Part shown: piece after piece, positions 47,031 to 58,300 of the stretch
Numbering within the stretch: the stretch's first letter is position 1
How the letters are laid out: every line of letters begins with the position of its first letter
Assembly (NCBI RefSeq): GCF_028372415.1
Contig: NC_092876.1
Location: 64,818,885-64,882,884, forward strand
Reading direction: 5' to 3'
DNA: 64,000 nt
Source of the DNA: Notamacropus eugenii
Taxonomy: Eukaryota > Chordata > Mammalia > Diprotodontia > Macropodidae
The notes under the pieces: generated by a model
What the model was told of the DNA's origin: nothing
The model's database searches: none
The model's input: only the letters and a program-made list of their open reading frames with translations
Translations under genes and position numbers: made by a program

Positions 47031-47281
47031 ATATATATATATGTATATACTAAGATGAATGATAAAAATACCAGTAATACTACATGAAATACTAAGCAAA
47101 ACACAAATAATGATATTAAAGAAAATACTAATAAAAATAAATGTAAATTCCTAGATTAGGGTTCAAAAAATCAACTGAAGAATTACAGAATGGGGGAGGT
47201 ATAGCTAGATAACAACAGCTAATGTAAAAAAGACCTAAGGGTTTTAGTACACTGGGTTGATGTCCTAGCTATAATACTTAT

Positions 47282-47397
47282 TAGCTGTGACTTTGATTGG
47301 AGAAGGAAATGGCAAACCACTCTAGTATCTTTGCCAGGAATACCCCAGATGGGGTCAGGAAGAGTTGGGCAGGACTGAAACAACTGAACAACAACCA
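47282..47397 (+). mobile_element. Marsupial tRNA-derived SINE, 3' fragment
   Basis: GGAGAAGGAAATGGCAAACC, TACCCCAGATGGGGTCAGGA and GGACTGAAACAACTGAACAA. Confidence 0.85.
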
Positions 47398-47499
47398 ACT
47401 CTGAATAAGTCTCTTTTTCCTCAGTCTCAATGTTTTCATCTGCAAAATAAATATAGTATTTGTACTTTGTACCTTATTGAGTTGTGGTAAAGAATGTCC

Positions 47500-47910
47500 T
47501 TTGCTTTCCACTGCCTAAAAACTTTCCAAACTTCTCTGCTGCTTCTTGGATAAAATGTTAACTCCTTAACCTGGCATTTTAGGCCTTGCCCAGTATGGAT
47601 CAAACTTACTTTTCTAAGCTTTATTTCCCTACATGTTCTAAGTAAATTGGATCACTCACTGCCCTCCATATCATCCCATCCTCCCTACTTGGAGCTCTTG
47701 TTTCAAAGCCCAGCTTAGTTGCTACCTCTTATACGAAGCCAGTTCAGATTTTCTCAAATGAAAATTTCTTCCCTCAATCCAAATGCCCCAGAGAACTTTG
47801 CCTGAATCCCCTATTTACTCCCATCCCATTCTGCTTTGGCTCATTCTAATTTCTAGTTAACACTTCCCACCCTATCCACGAGATCTATTGTTTTTTTTTT
47901 TTTATCTCCC
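47500..47910 (+). mobile_element. L2 LINE fragment
   Basis: CTTGGATAAAATGTTAACTC, CTAAGTAAATTGGATCACTC and CTACTTGGAGCTCTTGTTTC. Confidence 0.6.
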
Positions 47911-48049
47911 TTCATGCCTAGTATATACTGGGATCTGAAATTTCTCTGACATCTGGGAAATCTGATAATCTGTGACTCCCCAACGTGAAGAACTCCTCTG
48001 CTAGGAGCAAGCATTTTTCACTTAGTAGATGAGTTCTGTGGACTTGCCT

Positions 48050-48454
48050 GAGTCATAAAGAGGTTAAGTGACTTGCCCAGGGTCACACAGCTAGTAACTA
48101 ACTGTCAGCATAGGGATTTCAACAAGGGTAGTAGGCTATTCACTATGCCAAGCTGCCACACCATAGGCATTATCTTGGGTGGGAGTGGATATCCACCTAT
48201 CAAAGTGGATAGAGCATGGGACTTGGAGTCAGGAAGAATAGAACAGAACCTTAGGCAAGTAAATCACTTAAACTTTGCCTGCCTCAGTTTCCTCTTCTAT
48301 AAAATAAGGATGATAATAGCACCTACCTCCCAGGTTGCTGTAAGGATTAAATGAAATAATATTTGTAAAGTGCTTTGCAAACCTTAAGGTGCTATGCAAA
48401 TTCTAGCTATTTTGTGGTTATCATCATCATCACTATTTACATTTTGAAGTTTAG
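48050..48454 (+). mobile_element. MIR-type SINEs
   Basis: A reverse piece (ACTTGCCCAGGGTCACACAG) at 48070, a forward copy about 48200-48410 (GCCTGCCTCAGTTTCCTCTT), then the left half of a reverse MIR that is broken by the L1 pair. Confidence 0.75.
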
Positions 48455-48468
48455 GAAATTGAGGTTCA
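48455..48468 (+). repeat. Target-site duplication, left
   Basis: GAAATTGAGGTTCA, matching 13 of 14 bases at 50191-50204. Confidence 0.75.
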
Positions 48469-49470
48469 TCTCCAACTGATAAACGGTCAAAGAAAATTAA
48501 AGCTATCTACAGTATATAAAAAAAAATAGTGATTTAGAATCACTATTGATTAGAGAGATGCAAATCAAAACAACTCGGAGATACCACATCACACCTATAA
48601 GATTGGCAAACATGACAGAACAGGAAGATAATAAATGTTGGAGAGGATGTGGGAGAGTTGGAACACTAATTCATTGTTGGTGGAGCTGTGAGCTGATCCA
48701 ACCATTCTGGAGAGCATGCTAAAGGAACTATCCCCAAAGAGCTACAAAAATGTGCATACCCTTTGACTCAGCAATGCCACTTCTAGGACTTTATCCCCAA
48801 GAGATCATAAAAATGGGAAAGGGTCCTACATGTAAAAAAATATTTATAGCAGCTCTCTTTGTGGTGGCCAAGAACTGGAAATGGAGGGGATGCCTATTAA
48901 CTGGGGAATGGCTGAACAAGTTGTGGTATATGAATGTATTGGAATACTATTGTGCTATAAGAAATGATGAACAGGAAGACTTCAGAGGCCTGGAAGGACC
49001 TATGTGAACTGATGGTGAGTGAAAGGAGCAGAACCAGGTTGTTGTACACAACAACAACCACAGTGTGGGAGGAATTTCTCTGGTAGACTTAGCCCTTCAC
49101 AGCAATGCAAGGACCTAAAGAAATTCCCAATGGACTCTTGAGGAAAAATGCCTTCTACATCCTGAGAAAGAACTATGGAATTGGATCGCAGAATGAAGCA
49201 GCCCATTTTTTCTTGTGTTATGTTATGTTTTATTTTGTTTTATTTTCATGGTTTCTCCCATTCATTTTAATTCTTCTATGCAACATGACTAAGGTGAAAA
49301 TGTATTTAATAAGAATGTATGCATAGAACCTATGTAAGATTGCATGCCGTCTCGGGGACAGAAAGGGGAGGGAGGAAGGTAGGGGAGGGAGGGGGAAAAT
49401 CTAAGATATATGGAAGTGACTGTAAAAAACTGAAAACAAATAAATTAAACAAATAAAAAGAAAAAGAAAA
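48469..49470 (+). mobile_element. L1 LINE 3' end, first of a head-to-tail pair
   Basis: ORF2 C-terminal remnant from CAACTGATAAACGGTCAAAG through TGGTGGAGCTGTGAGCTGAT and CTGGGGAATGGCTGAACAAG, with in-frame stops. A 3' UTR follows (CTATGCAACATGACTAAGGT, GATTGCATGCCGTCTCGGGG) and an A-rich tail. Confidence 0.85.
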
Positions 49471-50190
49471 GTAAAATCTTTAAAAAAAAAAATGAGCATA
49501 CCCTTTGACCCAGCAATATCACTGCTAGGATTATCCCAAAGAGAATACAAAAATGGGAAAAGGACCCACATGTGCAAAAATATTTATAGCAGCTCTTTTT
49601 GCAGTGTCCAAGAACTGGAAATTGAGGGGATGTCCATCCACTGGGGAATGGCTGAACAAGTTGTGGTATGCGAATGTAGTGGAGTCCTATTGTGCTATAA
49701 GAAATGACAAACAGGCAGACTTCAAAAAAACCTGGAGAGACTATATGAACTGATGCTGAGTGAGGTCAGCAGAGCCAGGAGAACGTTGTACACAGTAACA
49801 CCCACAGTGTGCAACAACTTTTCCTGATAGACTTAGTCCTCCACCTCAAAGCAAGGACCTAAAACATTTCCACAGGACTCATGATGCAAAATGCCATCCA
49901 GTACAGAGAAAGACCTATGGAATCAGAACGCAGAATGAAGCGATTATGGTCTCCTTGGTTATGTTTTGTTTTGTTTTGATTTTTCTCATGGTTTCTCCCA
50001 TTCATTATAATTCTTCTATGCAACATGACTAATGTGAAAATATGTTTAATAAAAATGGATGAGTAGAGCCCACGTAAGATTGCATGCCATCTCAGGGAAG
50101 GAGGGAGAAGGGAAAAGGAGAAAATTTGGAACTTATGCAAGTGATTGTTGAAAACTTAAAATAAATAAATTAATAAATTTTGGGGGAAAA
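49471..50190 (+). mobile_element. L1 LINE 3' end, second of the pair
   Basis: It begins inside the A-rich tail of the first copy at about 49490 (GAGCATACCCTTTGACCC). It runs through the same ORF2 end and 3' UTR (GATTGCATGCCATCTCAGGG) and ends in an AAAATAAATAAATTAATAAA tail. Confidence 0.85.
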
Positions 50191-50204
50191 GAAATTGAGA
50201 TTCA
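50191..50204 (+). repeat. Target-site duplication, right
   Basis: GAAATTGAGATTCA. The reverse MIR split at 48454 resumes here (GTGAGGTGAATTCCCTTGTC). Confidence 0.75.
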
Positions 50205-50689
50205 GTGAGGTGAATTCCCTTGTCCATGGTTGTGTAGCTAAGATGCATCAGAGACAGCCAGCACTCTCCTCACCACAACATGCTGGCTGTAAACATACCT
50301 CAAACAGAGTATGTGCTTAATAAATGTTTATTGAATGAGAACTTGTAAACCCCAAAGTGCCCTATGTAAATGTAAGTTGTTATTATCACTTTTAGCTTCT
50401 GGCAATGACTTTTCCATTCAGTTATATTCATCAAATATTTTTAAATTAGGGGACACTATTATGTGCCCGGAATACAAAAACCAAACATAGTGTTCACACA
50501 GATGAGACCCTACCAAATCACAAATTCAATTTAATTTGGTGGAGGGAGCACTAACAGCTGCTGGGGATGAAGGGGGATAGGAATTCCAACAAGCAGACAG
50601 GAGGAGGGAGAGCACTCTAGGCATAGAAGACTACCTGTGCAAAGGAGCGAGATGGAGCAAAACGCACACTGGTCACCCCAATCTCTTGG

Positions 50690-50930
50690 CAAGTTGAGTG
50701 GTTCAGTGGAAAGAGCACCAGGCTTGGAATCAGCAAGACCTGAATTCCAATCTGACCTGAAACACTTACTAGCTGTGTGACCCTGAGCAAGTCACTTAAC
50801 CTTTGCTTCAGTTTCCTTATCAGTCAAAAGGAGATAATAATAGCACCCACTTTGAAGGGTTGATGTGAGGGTCAAGTGAGATATTTGTAAAGTGCTTGGC
50901 ACATAGTAGGTACTTCATTTGATTCCTTCC
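50690..50930 (+). mobile_element. MIR-type SINE
   Basis: AAAGAGCACCAGGCTTGGAA, GACCCTGAGCAAGTCACTTA and GGCACATAGTAGGTACTTCA. Confidence 0.85.
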
Positions 50931-50989
50931 TTACTTGGCCACAAGACTCCTTTGTCAAACATGACAACCAGACACACATGGGGTGACCA

Positions 50990-51480
50990 CAGAAGAATTC
51001 TTGGTGTGCCCCAAGTCAATGGTGCAACCTCAGATTAGGATCAGATGTGTGGGTCAGCACTGCCCTTGGCTCTGCTTTCCTGGATCAACCAGAAAGAAAG
51101 AATGTCCATCTCCAGCATCCTATCCTGCTGATAAGCAGTCCTTATAGGTTAGCGTGCTCAAGAGCTCTGCAAATGATGCCAAGGTGAGATCAGGCACAAA
51201 TCAGAAATATTTCAGATGCCCTTGTATTGTGCGTCTCAGATAAAAGGTTCCCTGGACTCTCCACGGGCACATTTCTTGGGCTGGTGAAATTGTTTGCTGG
51301 GGCCTGGGTGACTGGGCTGCCCATGAGGCTCCCGGGTTAGGAAGTGTGTCTTCATAACCACAGATGGAATTCCTGATCTTGTATTTACAGAAGCTGTGGA
51401 ATTTACCCGTTCCCAGGGCCTTGGACAGTCAGGTGGCATGGCAGAAAGACAGAGCAAACAGATGGAGCTGATGGGACAGT
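50990..51480. other. Repeat-poor stretch in the STPG1 intron
   Basis: About 490 bases without recognised repeat, between the exons at 45740 and 56301. No splice-flanked frame was found. Candidate conserved non-coding element, untested. Confidence 0.35.
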
Positions 51481-51559
51481 GGTGGGGGCAAGAGCCAGGT
51501 TACCTAGGAGGAGGTGATGGAGGGTAGGAGGGGGCTGGGGCATAATGACAACAGCTCCT

Positions 51560-51725
51560 GTCTTTGTCACACTTTAAGGCTTTCTCTCATAGTAACCCTG
51601 ATAAGTAGGAAGGAAAAGGATTATTGGGCCCCATTTCACAGATGAAAGAACTGAGATTGAAAGAGCAAGTCATCTTGCCCTGGATTACCCTGCTAGGATT
51701 CAAACCCAGGCCTCTTGATTCTCAG
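51560..51725 (-). mobile_element. Reverse MIR-type SINE
   Basis: CCATTTCACAGATGAAAGAA and GGATTCAAACCCAGGCCTCT. Confidence 0.75.
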
Positions 51726-51929
51726 TCTGGCAATCTTTATTTTGTGGGTATATGACTGAAAGGGGGACAGACCTCAGCACAGCTAAGAGGATTTGTATCT
51801 TTTCACCAAAGAAGCCTGGTGCATTCCTGATAAAAACCTGATACATTCCGGGAGGATTGCTTACCTGAGCACCTGCTTGGACCCAGAGTGGACACTTCGG
51901 GCATGAGGTGTGGATAGAGGCTGGGGAGA

Positions 51930-52235
51930 TCAGGAGAGGAAGGGAGAAGGGAAGAAAGGGGAGGGGAAGGAGAGGTAGAGGAAGAGAGAGCAGGGTGGAG
52001 GATTGGTTAGGAGAGTAAGGTATAGGAAGAAAGAGAAAGGAAGAAGAGGCAGAGGAAGTGAGAGAATGACAGAAGGAAGAGAAGGGACAGGCAGAGGAAG
52101 TGAGAACAGAGCAGAAGAGAAGAGGAGAGAGGAGGGCAGAGAGGAAGGAAGGAGGAACAGAGCAGAAGGAGGAAAGGAAGGGAATGGACAATAAGAAATG
52201 GGGAGAGCAGGGCAGGGCAAGAAAGGGAAGAGTGT
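51930..52235 (+). repeat. Long purine (AG-rich) tract
   Basis: About 300 bases of nearly pure A/G on the + strand (GAGGAAGGAAGG-like words); the long - strand frame across it is compositional. Confidence 0.85.
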
Positions 52236-52239
52236 TTAA

Positions 52240-53350
52240 TAGAATTATCACATATTTAACCAAACTCTAACCAGAGTGAGACAGCCCAGACATGAAGGGA
52301 AATGCTGCTTTCTGTCCCAGACATGATACCACTCTCTCTGTACTATAATTAGTTAAACCATATCCTAACACCTTACACCTCAAAGTCTTCTGCCAGCCTA
52401 TGCCTTCCTGTGGTTTAGGCAAAAAGTCATTCCCAGGGAGAGGAGAAGACAGACTAGCGCTTCTGGGTAGGGTGTAGAGACCCTTCAGGATCAGGAGGAC
52501 TTCTAGAACAGCGTCAAGGCTCCTCAGGAGAGAAAAAAAGGGCTCCCCAAAGACAAAACTATCAAAACTCCCTGATGGCCTGGATACAAATGGAGAGAGA
52601 TCACAGAACCACAGATTTAGAGCTGTAAGGGACATGAGAAGCCATTTAAACCATCACCCCCTTCCTTTCACAGACAAGGAAACTGAGGGAGCACCCCCTG
52701 GAAAAGCAGCAGCAAAGGAAAAAAAATGAATGGTCCCCAATAGGCCCTTAGAGAAGGGCCAAGGGGTCCACTTCGGGAGCATTAGAGGGCATATCAATGT
52801 ACATATTTAAATCCCCCAGTATGAGGGCAGGGATTGGGATGGAAGAGACCACCAACCAAGTACTGGACTCTTTGAGAAAGGATAGCAAATGGGGCCAGTA
52901 GGATCCAGATCTAGCTGGATGCACACAACCCTCAAAAGAGGAAAGTCTGCTGAGTTAAGGCAACAGAGAGAGAGGGTCTGGAGGTGCCAGGGAAAATTGA
53001 AGAGCATGACCATTCCTCCCTGGCTCCATCGTCCCAGACACAAAAGAAGATGCCTCCAGTGTGGGCAAGACAGGCTAAGGATGTCTGCCCTGCCTTCTGG
53101 GGCACAGCCAGGTTTCTGTTGGGGCAGGGAGATGGAAGGGGCAAGACAAACAGCAAGTTCTAAGAGAAAGAGGGGTTTCTGAATAATAGAAGAGCAGTCC
53201 CGGAGGGCAGGGCCCACATTGGTGCCTTTCTCTGTAGGCCAACACTTAGGCCACATAGTACGTGTTTCATAAATGTCCGCTGATCGTTAAAAAGCAGGCA
53301 AGGCTGAGATAGAAGGGCATGAGGGATGGAGGATGGAAATCATTGCTTAG
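52240..53350. other. STPG1 intron, nothing recognised except a MIR fragment
   Basis: A reverse MIR trace (CTTTCACAGACAAGGAAACT) lies at 52666-52690. Otherwise unrecognised, with no splice-flanked frame. Confidence 0.4.
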
Positions 53351-53354
53351 GTAG

Positions 53355-54235
53355 TGTGTGAGTGAATGGAAGGGATTCAGACAAGAGAACAGAAGTTACT
53401 AGTGCAGGAAAGATGGATTTTCTCATCCCCCTCTTCCCTTTTCCCCCCCTCCCCATTTAACTTTTAATCCCTTATTCCTTAACTACATTTGTCCCAGGTA
53501 TGGAAATTCCTGGAGAGGGCTCTGGTATCTGGTATTTGCTTTTCAATTCAATTCACATTTATTAAAGCCCTAATAGCCACAAGGCCTTGTCAAAAGCTTT
53601 GGTCAGGCACAATTTATATGAGAATTAATAATTTACTGTTGGGTTTTTTTTAAAAGACAGTGCAACTCTGGAACATAGAAAGTTTTCCTGAAGAATCAAG
53701 ATATGACCTAGGCTGTCAGTATGGACTCAGCAGTTTGCTGGTGACCATTAGAGGCATGAAGCCATAAATTCATGCCCTGGAGTGGGGGCCATAGGTCTTT
53801 GCTTTGTGTTGGTAATGGATCAACAGAGGTTTTGTTGTGAGGGAAGACAGTGGGGAAGAGCATTTTACAGCCTGGGAGGACTGTGTACCCTATTTGGGGT
53901 TTAAGCCTGTAAAAAGGGGTTGTATTCCAGCGACTGGGGGGATCTCCATTCTGGTGAGGGAGTACGCTCAGGATTTTAGGGCTGCAGGCAGTCTGCTACT
54001 GCAGGTGAAGGTGGCGTCTCCAGAGGAGTTCCTCTGCCACAGAACCTGGGATATTCTGGGGTTGGACAAAGGAGGTGCACAAGGAATCTTTGCAAACAAG
54101 GAAAATTCATCCATAAAAATTATGGAGAATCTCATGAAGTTTTTAAGGAAGGTGAATTCTGAGTAGCAGAAAAACCAGTGAAAGAGGGCAGGAAACAGGA
54201 GATGGGGGATTACCAGGGCAAAATAGCACAGACAT
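53355..54235. other. Unassigned 0.9 kb segment with a 109-residue open frame
   Basis: The + frame 53837-54166 is the longest non-repetitive open frame in this part. It is opposite to STPG1 and has no recognised domain. The segment starts with a pyrimidine tract and contains no SINE. It might be an unrecognised mobile element. Confidence 0.3.
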
Positions 54236-54399
54236 GGTCATCACTGTATCAGATTTTTTTTTGCTTATGTGTTTTTAATTTGCCCCAGTGGGGAGTACAA
54301 AGGGAGAACAGAGGGCTGAAATGATACGATGCAAAGAAAAAGGCTTCAACAAAACATGGTTCTGAAAGAAAACAATTCTTCTAAGGATGGCGTATTTTA

Positions 54400-54880
54400 G
54401 AAGATGGTATGTGGGTCTCAGTTTCCTCATCTGTAAAATGAGAGGGTTGGAATGGATGATCTCTAAGGGCCATCCCAGCTTAGAGCACTTTGTATTTTTC
54501 AAAGCATATGGTATTTCATTGGACCCTCCAAACTCATCTCCCAGTGAGGTAAGTTATCCATATTCATTTAATTCAATAAGCATTTCTGAAAGCCTGAAGC
54601 AGCATGACATAGTGAACTGAATGCTAGATTTGGAGTCAGGGACTGAGATTGAGTCCTAGCTGTGCTCTTCCCTGGCTGTGTGACTTTACGTAAATCAATA
54701 AGTAGTCACTAATTAATACATTTATTGAGCACCTACTATGTGCCAGGCACTGGGCTAAGCCCTGGAAGACAAGAGGCTTTGATCAGCAGCATGATGTGGC
54801 TGCCAAATCCACGAAGTTAATGGGACCTGGTTAAAGGATACAAGGCTTTCAGGAATAAGGAGGTGAGAGTTTTCTGCTGT
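54400..54880 (+). mobile_element. MIR and L2 fragments
   Basis: MIR at 54415-54500 (TCAGTTTCCTCATCTGTAAA) and 54590-54700 (TTTGGAGTCAGGGACTGAGA). L2-type at 54715-54765 (CACCTACTATGTGCCAGGCA). Confidence 0.7.
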
Positions 54881-54884
54881 CCTC

Positions 54885-55375
54885 AGGCCTAGCTGGACCA
54901 GAGCTGGAGGGTTTTGATCACTTTAGATCACAGAGTTCAGGAAGGACATTGTTAAGCCAGACAACATCCAGGAAATAATGACCAGTAGAGTGAGGGCCCT
55001 GGACCATGATTTATGAGAATCTTGGAAGGAACTGGGGATGGTTGGTATGGAGGCATGGGTGGGGGGGAAGGACTAGGGAGGGAGGAGGAACATGAGAAGT
55101 GTCTTCAATTATGTGAAGGGCTATCCTTTGGAACAGGGTCAGTAGAGTCACGCTTTGTCCTTCTTCAAGAACCAATAGCAATTGGTGAGATTTGAAGGCT
55201 TGAAGTAAAGAACGTTTTCCTAACACAATGGAGGGGTACTCTTGGGAGGTGCCGGGCTTCAAGCAGAGGCCAGATGGATGCTCACTTTTGGAAGATGTCA
55301 TTGAGGGAAATACTTTTCAGGTATAGAACAGGGTGGACAAGATGGTTTCTGGGGTCTCTGACAACCAGGAAATCC
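54885..55375 (+). mobile_element. L3/CR1 LINE 3' part
   Basis: GAGAATCTTGGAAGGAACTG, GTGTCTTCAATTATGTGAAG, GAACGTTTTCCTAACACAAT and GCAGAGGCCAGATGGATGCT, in consensus order. Confidence 0.85.
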
Positions 55376-55839
55376 TGACATTCTGAGAAACTGCTTAATC
55401 CAATCCAACTCTGATCCAACCAACTTTCATTAAACACCTATACCAAGCCAGGAACTAGGGACAGAAAGTCTACAAATCGGATCTCCAGAAGTTCCCGTTC
55501 TACACATTTTTTCTGGGTCCAAGTATTCTCACCTATAAAAATGTGGAGGTTGGGGGAGGGGGGTTGGACTAGATGAATTCTAAGCTGCTTTCCAGTTGTA
55601 GAGTCTACAACATTCACATACACCCTGACTACCACACAGGGTACTCTGAAAATTAAATGGCCAGGATTCATTTCAAGGGCTTGGTCAGAGGTGGAACTAA
55701 ATGTTAGCTATTGCTACCAAGCCCATATGGACAGTGGCTTGTTTTTTTAACTTGTAAGTCATTTTGAGTTCCCACTGGTTCCTTGGTACAGATGGTGTCA
55801 GGACTTGCTGGTAGAATTGGTGCCAAGGGAGTGACTTCC

Positions 55840-55841
<2 letters not shown>

Positions 55842-55898
<57 letters not shown>
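55842..55898 (+). repeat. (GT)n microsatellite
   Basis: About 28 uninterrupted GT dinucleotides; in the STPG1 pre-mRNA it is a (CA)n run. Confidence 0.97.
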
Positions 55899-55899
<1 letters not shown>

Positions 55900-55994
55900 T
55901 GTGTCCTCCACCCCTAGCATGTAGGCTTCCCTCATTAATACCAGCACCCAGTACACCCTGGAGCCAGTGCCCTGAAAGCAGCAGATCATACACT

Positions 55995-56145
55995 ATTTCA
56001 GAAATAGAATGAACTGCCTAGGAAGGTAATGAGTTCCAAGTTATCAGAAGTTTCCAAATTGAGACTAGACAGATACTTCTTAGAGGAGTTACGGATGCTT
56101 CTTGTGAACTGGGGAGGGCAGGTTCTAGATGACCTCAGATGTTCT
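55995..56145 (+). mobile_element. L3/CR1 LINE 3' fragment
   Basis: AATAGAATGAACTGCCTAGG, AAGGTAATGAGTTCCAAG and CAGGTTCTAGATGACCTCAG. Confidence 0.7.
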
Positions 56146-56166
56146 CCTTCCCCAACTACCTCCCTC

Positions 56167-56169
<3 letters not shown>

Positions 56170-56216
<47 letters not shown>

Positions 56217-56273
56217 ACACACATATACACACACATATACACACACACACACATACACACACACACATACACA
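56170..56273 (+). repeat. (CA)n microsatellite adjoining an STPG1 splice donor
   Basis: About 100 bases of CA with a few TA steps. In the STPG1 pre-mRNA it reads (UG)n and begins 28 bases after the donor of the exon at 56301. Confidence 0.97.
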
Positions 56274-56274
56274 T

Positions 56275-56296
56275 CCCTTCCCCAGCCCTTTCCCCC
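56275..56296 (-). other. G-quadruplex motif directly after an STPG1 splice donor
   Basis: On the - strand: GGGGG, AAA, GGG, CT, GGGG, AA, GGG. Four G-runs with loops of 2-3 bases, starting 5 bases into the intron. Confidence 0.8.
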
Positions 56297-56300
56297 TTAC

Positions 56301-56471
56301 ATTATAATGATTGGGTGCTGGGGTGAGCCACTTGCAGATTTTCTCATAGAAAGGTGGATGGAACATGTGAGAGCACGTATTGCTAAAGTCCTTCTTAGAA
56401 GTCAAACTGGACGGAAGGTTGTAGGCATTGGCTGCAGGATAATTGGGAATCTTCATGGGCAGTCGGCCACC
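56301..56471 (-). CDS. STPG1: STPG1 coding exon
   Basis: This reads [20 protein letters not shown], then [37 protein letters not shown]. It is 171 bases (57 codons), phase 0 at both ends. The acceptor is CCTTTTGCAG|GGTGGC and the donor is AAT|gtaagg. The end (TPAPNHY) is the first degenerate PG-type repeat start seen in the protein. The intron that follows opens with a G-run cluster and a long (UG)n array (separate entries), unusual for a donor. Confidence 0.9.
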
Positions 56472-57075
56472 CTGCAAAAGGAAAAGGAATCGGATTCTAA
56501 ACACTTTCGTCGGAGGCTGGCTCAGGAGACTCAGAAAGGAAACACAGAGGCCTCCAAAACTTCCCAAAGGGAGAAGCTGTCCCAAGCAATAATCATGGCA
56601 TTGGTGATGACGGGGACAGTTTGGGTGATCAAATACCAAGAGGCAGCTCGGCTTAATCAATGGGGCACTGGTCTTGGAGTCATCATGGCCTGGGGTCTGG
56701 TTCTTCCTCTGAAACTTACTGGCTGGGTAAATTTAGGCTCACTAGTTATCCTCCAGATGTCCCAGGCAATTCTGAAGTTATAAATGCAGTATTGATTTGA
56801 ATCAGTGGAGAAAGTTTCTAGGCTGTGGGTCCTCAAAAATGAAATCACAAATCCTAACCTAACACTCACATTTATCTATTGTTTCACAAAGCACTTTCCT
56901 CAAAACTGAAGAGATGATGGGGTGGTGGTTGGGAGGGAGGTACTATATTATCTCCATTTTCAGGAAGTGGAAACTGAGGCTCAGAGGAAGAGAAGCAATT
57001 TGCCTACGGTCACCCAGTGACCTCTAACCCAAGTCTTTGGACTCCAAGATCAGCACTGTTCCAACTACATCAAGG
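56472..57075. other. STPG1 intron with a reverse MIR
   Basis: Reverse MIR at 56870-57070 (CTCCATTTTCAGGAAGTGGA, CTGAGGCTCAGAGGAAGAG). The stretch 56590-56780 resembles a SINE (GGGCACTGGTCTTGGAGTCA). Confidence 0.5.
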
Positions 57076-57079
57076 GCTG

Positions 57080-57990
57080 TCTTTTCTAGCAAGAGAAGCC
57101 CCAAGTGCCCTCTGGGCTTGTAGGTTTTGGTCCTTGAGAAAAGCAAGTTCAGGCGCGTTTTAGCTTGAGTTTAAAAAAAAAAAAAAACAAAACCCAGCCC
57201 TACCCAAGCAAGTATCAAATGTTTTGGGGCTTGGCATAAAAGACTGCTTTCGGTGCATTTTCTGTTGCTTTGACTGCCTTCTGATTCATTCATACTTGAC
57301 TCATCAGCTGTGTGCTAAGGGTTATTTGATGGGAGCCCAGGGTTTCTTTAATATTTTACTAGAGTCTTCTTAGCAAAGCGTGACTTGCTGTTTCACCCAA
57401 GTAAATAACGTGGGATCTCCGAATGGCCCAGTGGAGTTGGGCTCCAACTCCCTAGTGGCCACAGTTCCCCGGCACTTACTCCCCCTTCCCCCATTTCCCA
57501 TGTAATAGGTGTTTGCATAAGACTCGGTAAAATTTTCGCTGTCTCATCAGAACTAATCCAGGAAGCCCATGACAAACTGTTCTCAGTTAAAAAACAAACA
57601 GAATCGATGTTTGCCCAACCAACAGGGACAAAAGCTATAGAAACTAGACGATAACATCTTCTTCACCTGGGATAGTACAGCAGGTATCAGAGTAAGATCG
57701 AGAAAAAATGTCCAGTTATCTCCGGGTGAAACAGTTGAGGACATTGCTTGGAGTTTCAATGGGCTGGGGAGTCTGGGGGGAGGGAGTCTTACAGGAAGAC
57801 TTTGCACGTTGCCCGAGGGAAGGGTGAGATGGTGAGGCCCTGCTTCAGGGCACTCTGCTCCAGGAGCAAGGGCTCTCAGAAGCACTGGCCCAGGGACCAC
57901 CGGTGATACTCAGGTGATGGATCTGGAGGTCAATGCCCTGAGTTCCAGTCCTGACCTGGGTGATCTTGGGTAACAAAGGTCATAGGAAAC
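57080..57990. other. Repeat-poor stretch in the STPG1 intron
   Basis: No repeat was recognised, apart from an A17 run at 57172-57188. TACTTGACTCATCAGCTGTG near 57293-57312 combines an AP-1-like TGACTCA and an E-box CAGCTG. Candidate regulatory region; untested. Confidence 0.35.
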
Positions 57991-57992
57991 AT

Positions 57993-58071
57993 TTTGTGTG
58001 TGTGTGTGAGTGTGTGTGTGTGTGAGTGTGTGTGTGAGTGTGAGTGTGTGTGAGTGTGTGTGTGTGTGAGT
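57993..58071 (+). repeat. (GT)n microsatellite with GAGT interruptions
   Basis: About 80 bases of GT with regularly spaced GAGT variants. Confidence 0.95.
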
Positions 58072-58074
58072 GCA

Positions 58075-58300
58075 GTGCTTTAAGGTTGCAAAGGCCTTTA
58101 CATACATTATCTCATTTGATTCTCTCACAAGGACCCTCTGAGGTAGGTGGCATTTTTCAAATGAGGAAAGTGAGGTTTAGTCACATAACTTACTCAGGGT
58201 CATCCAGCTAGTAAGTATCTGAGGTGGGATTTGAATCCAGGCCTTCCTGACTCAAAAGTCCACTATGCCATTCTGGGTCTCACTTTCTTCATGTAAAAAA
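58075..58300 (-). mobile_element. Reverse MIR-type SINE
   Basis: ACATACATTATCTCATTTGA, TGAGGTGGGATTTGAATCCA and CTTCCTGACTC. Confidence 0.85.

Noticed and set aside
48750..49007. Frame ending with CNWRGCLLTGEWLNKLWY-like sequence
   Set aside because: It is the C-terminal remnant of L1 ORF2.
51700..52263. 187-residue - strand frame rich in Ser, Pro, Leu and Phe
   Set aside because: It is produced by a 300-base purine tract; composition artefact.
56139..56783. 214-residue + strand frame
   Set aside because: It begins in a (CA)n microsatellite and runs antisense across the STPG1 exon; no independent support.
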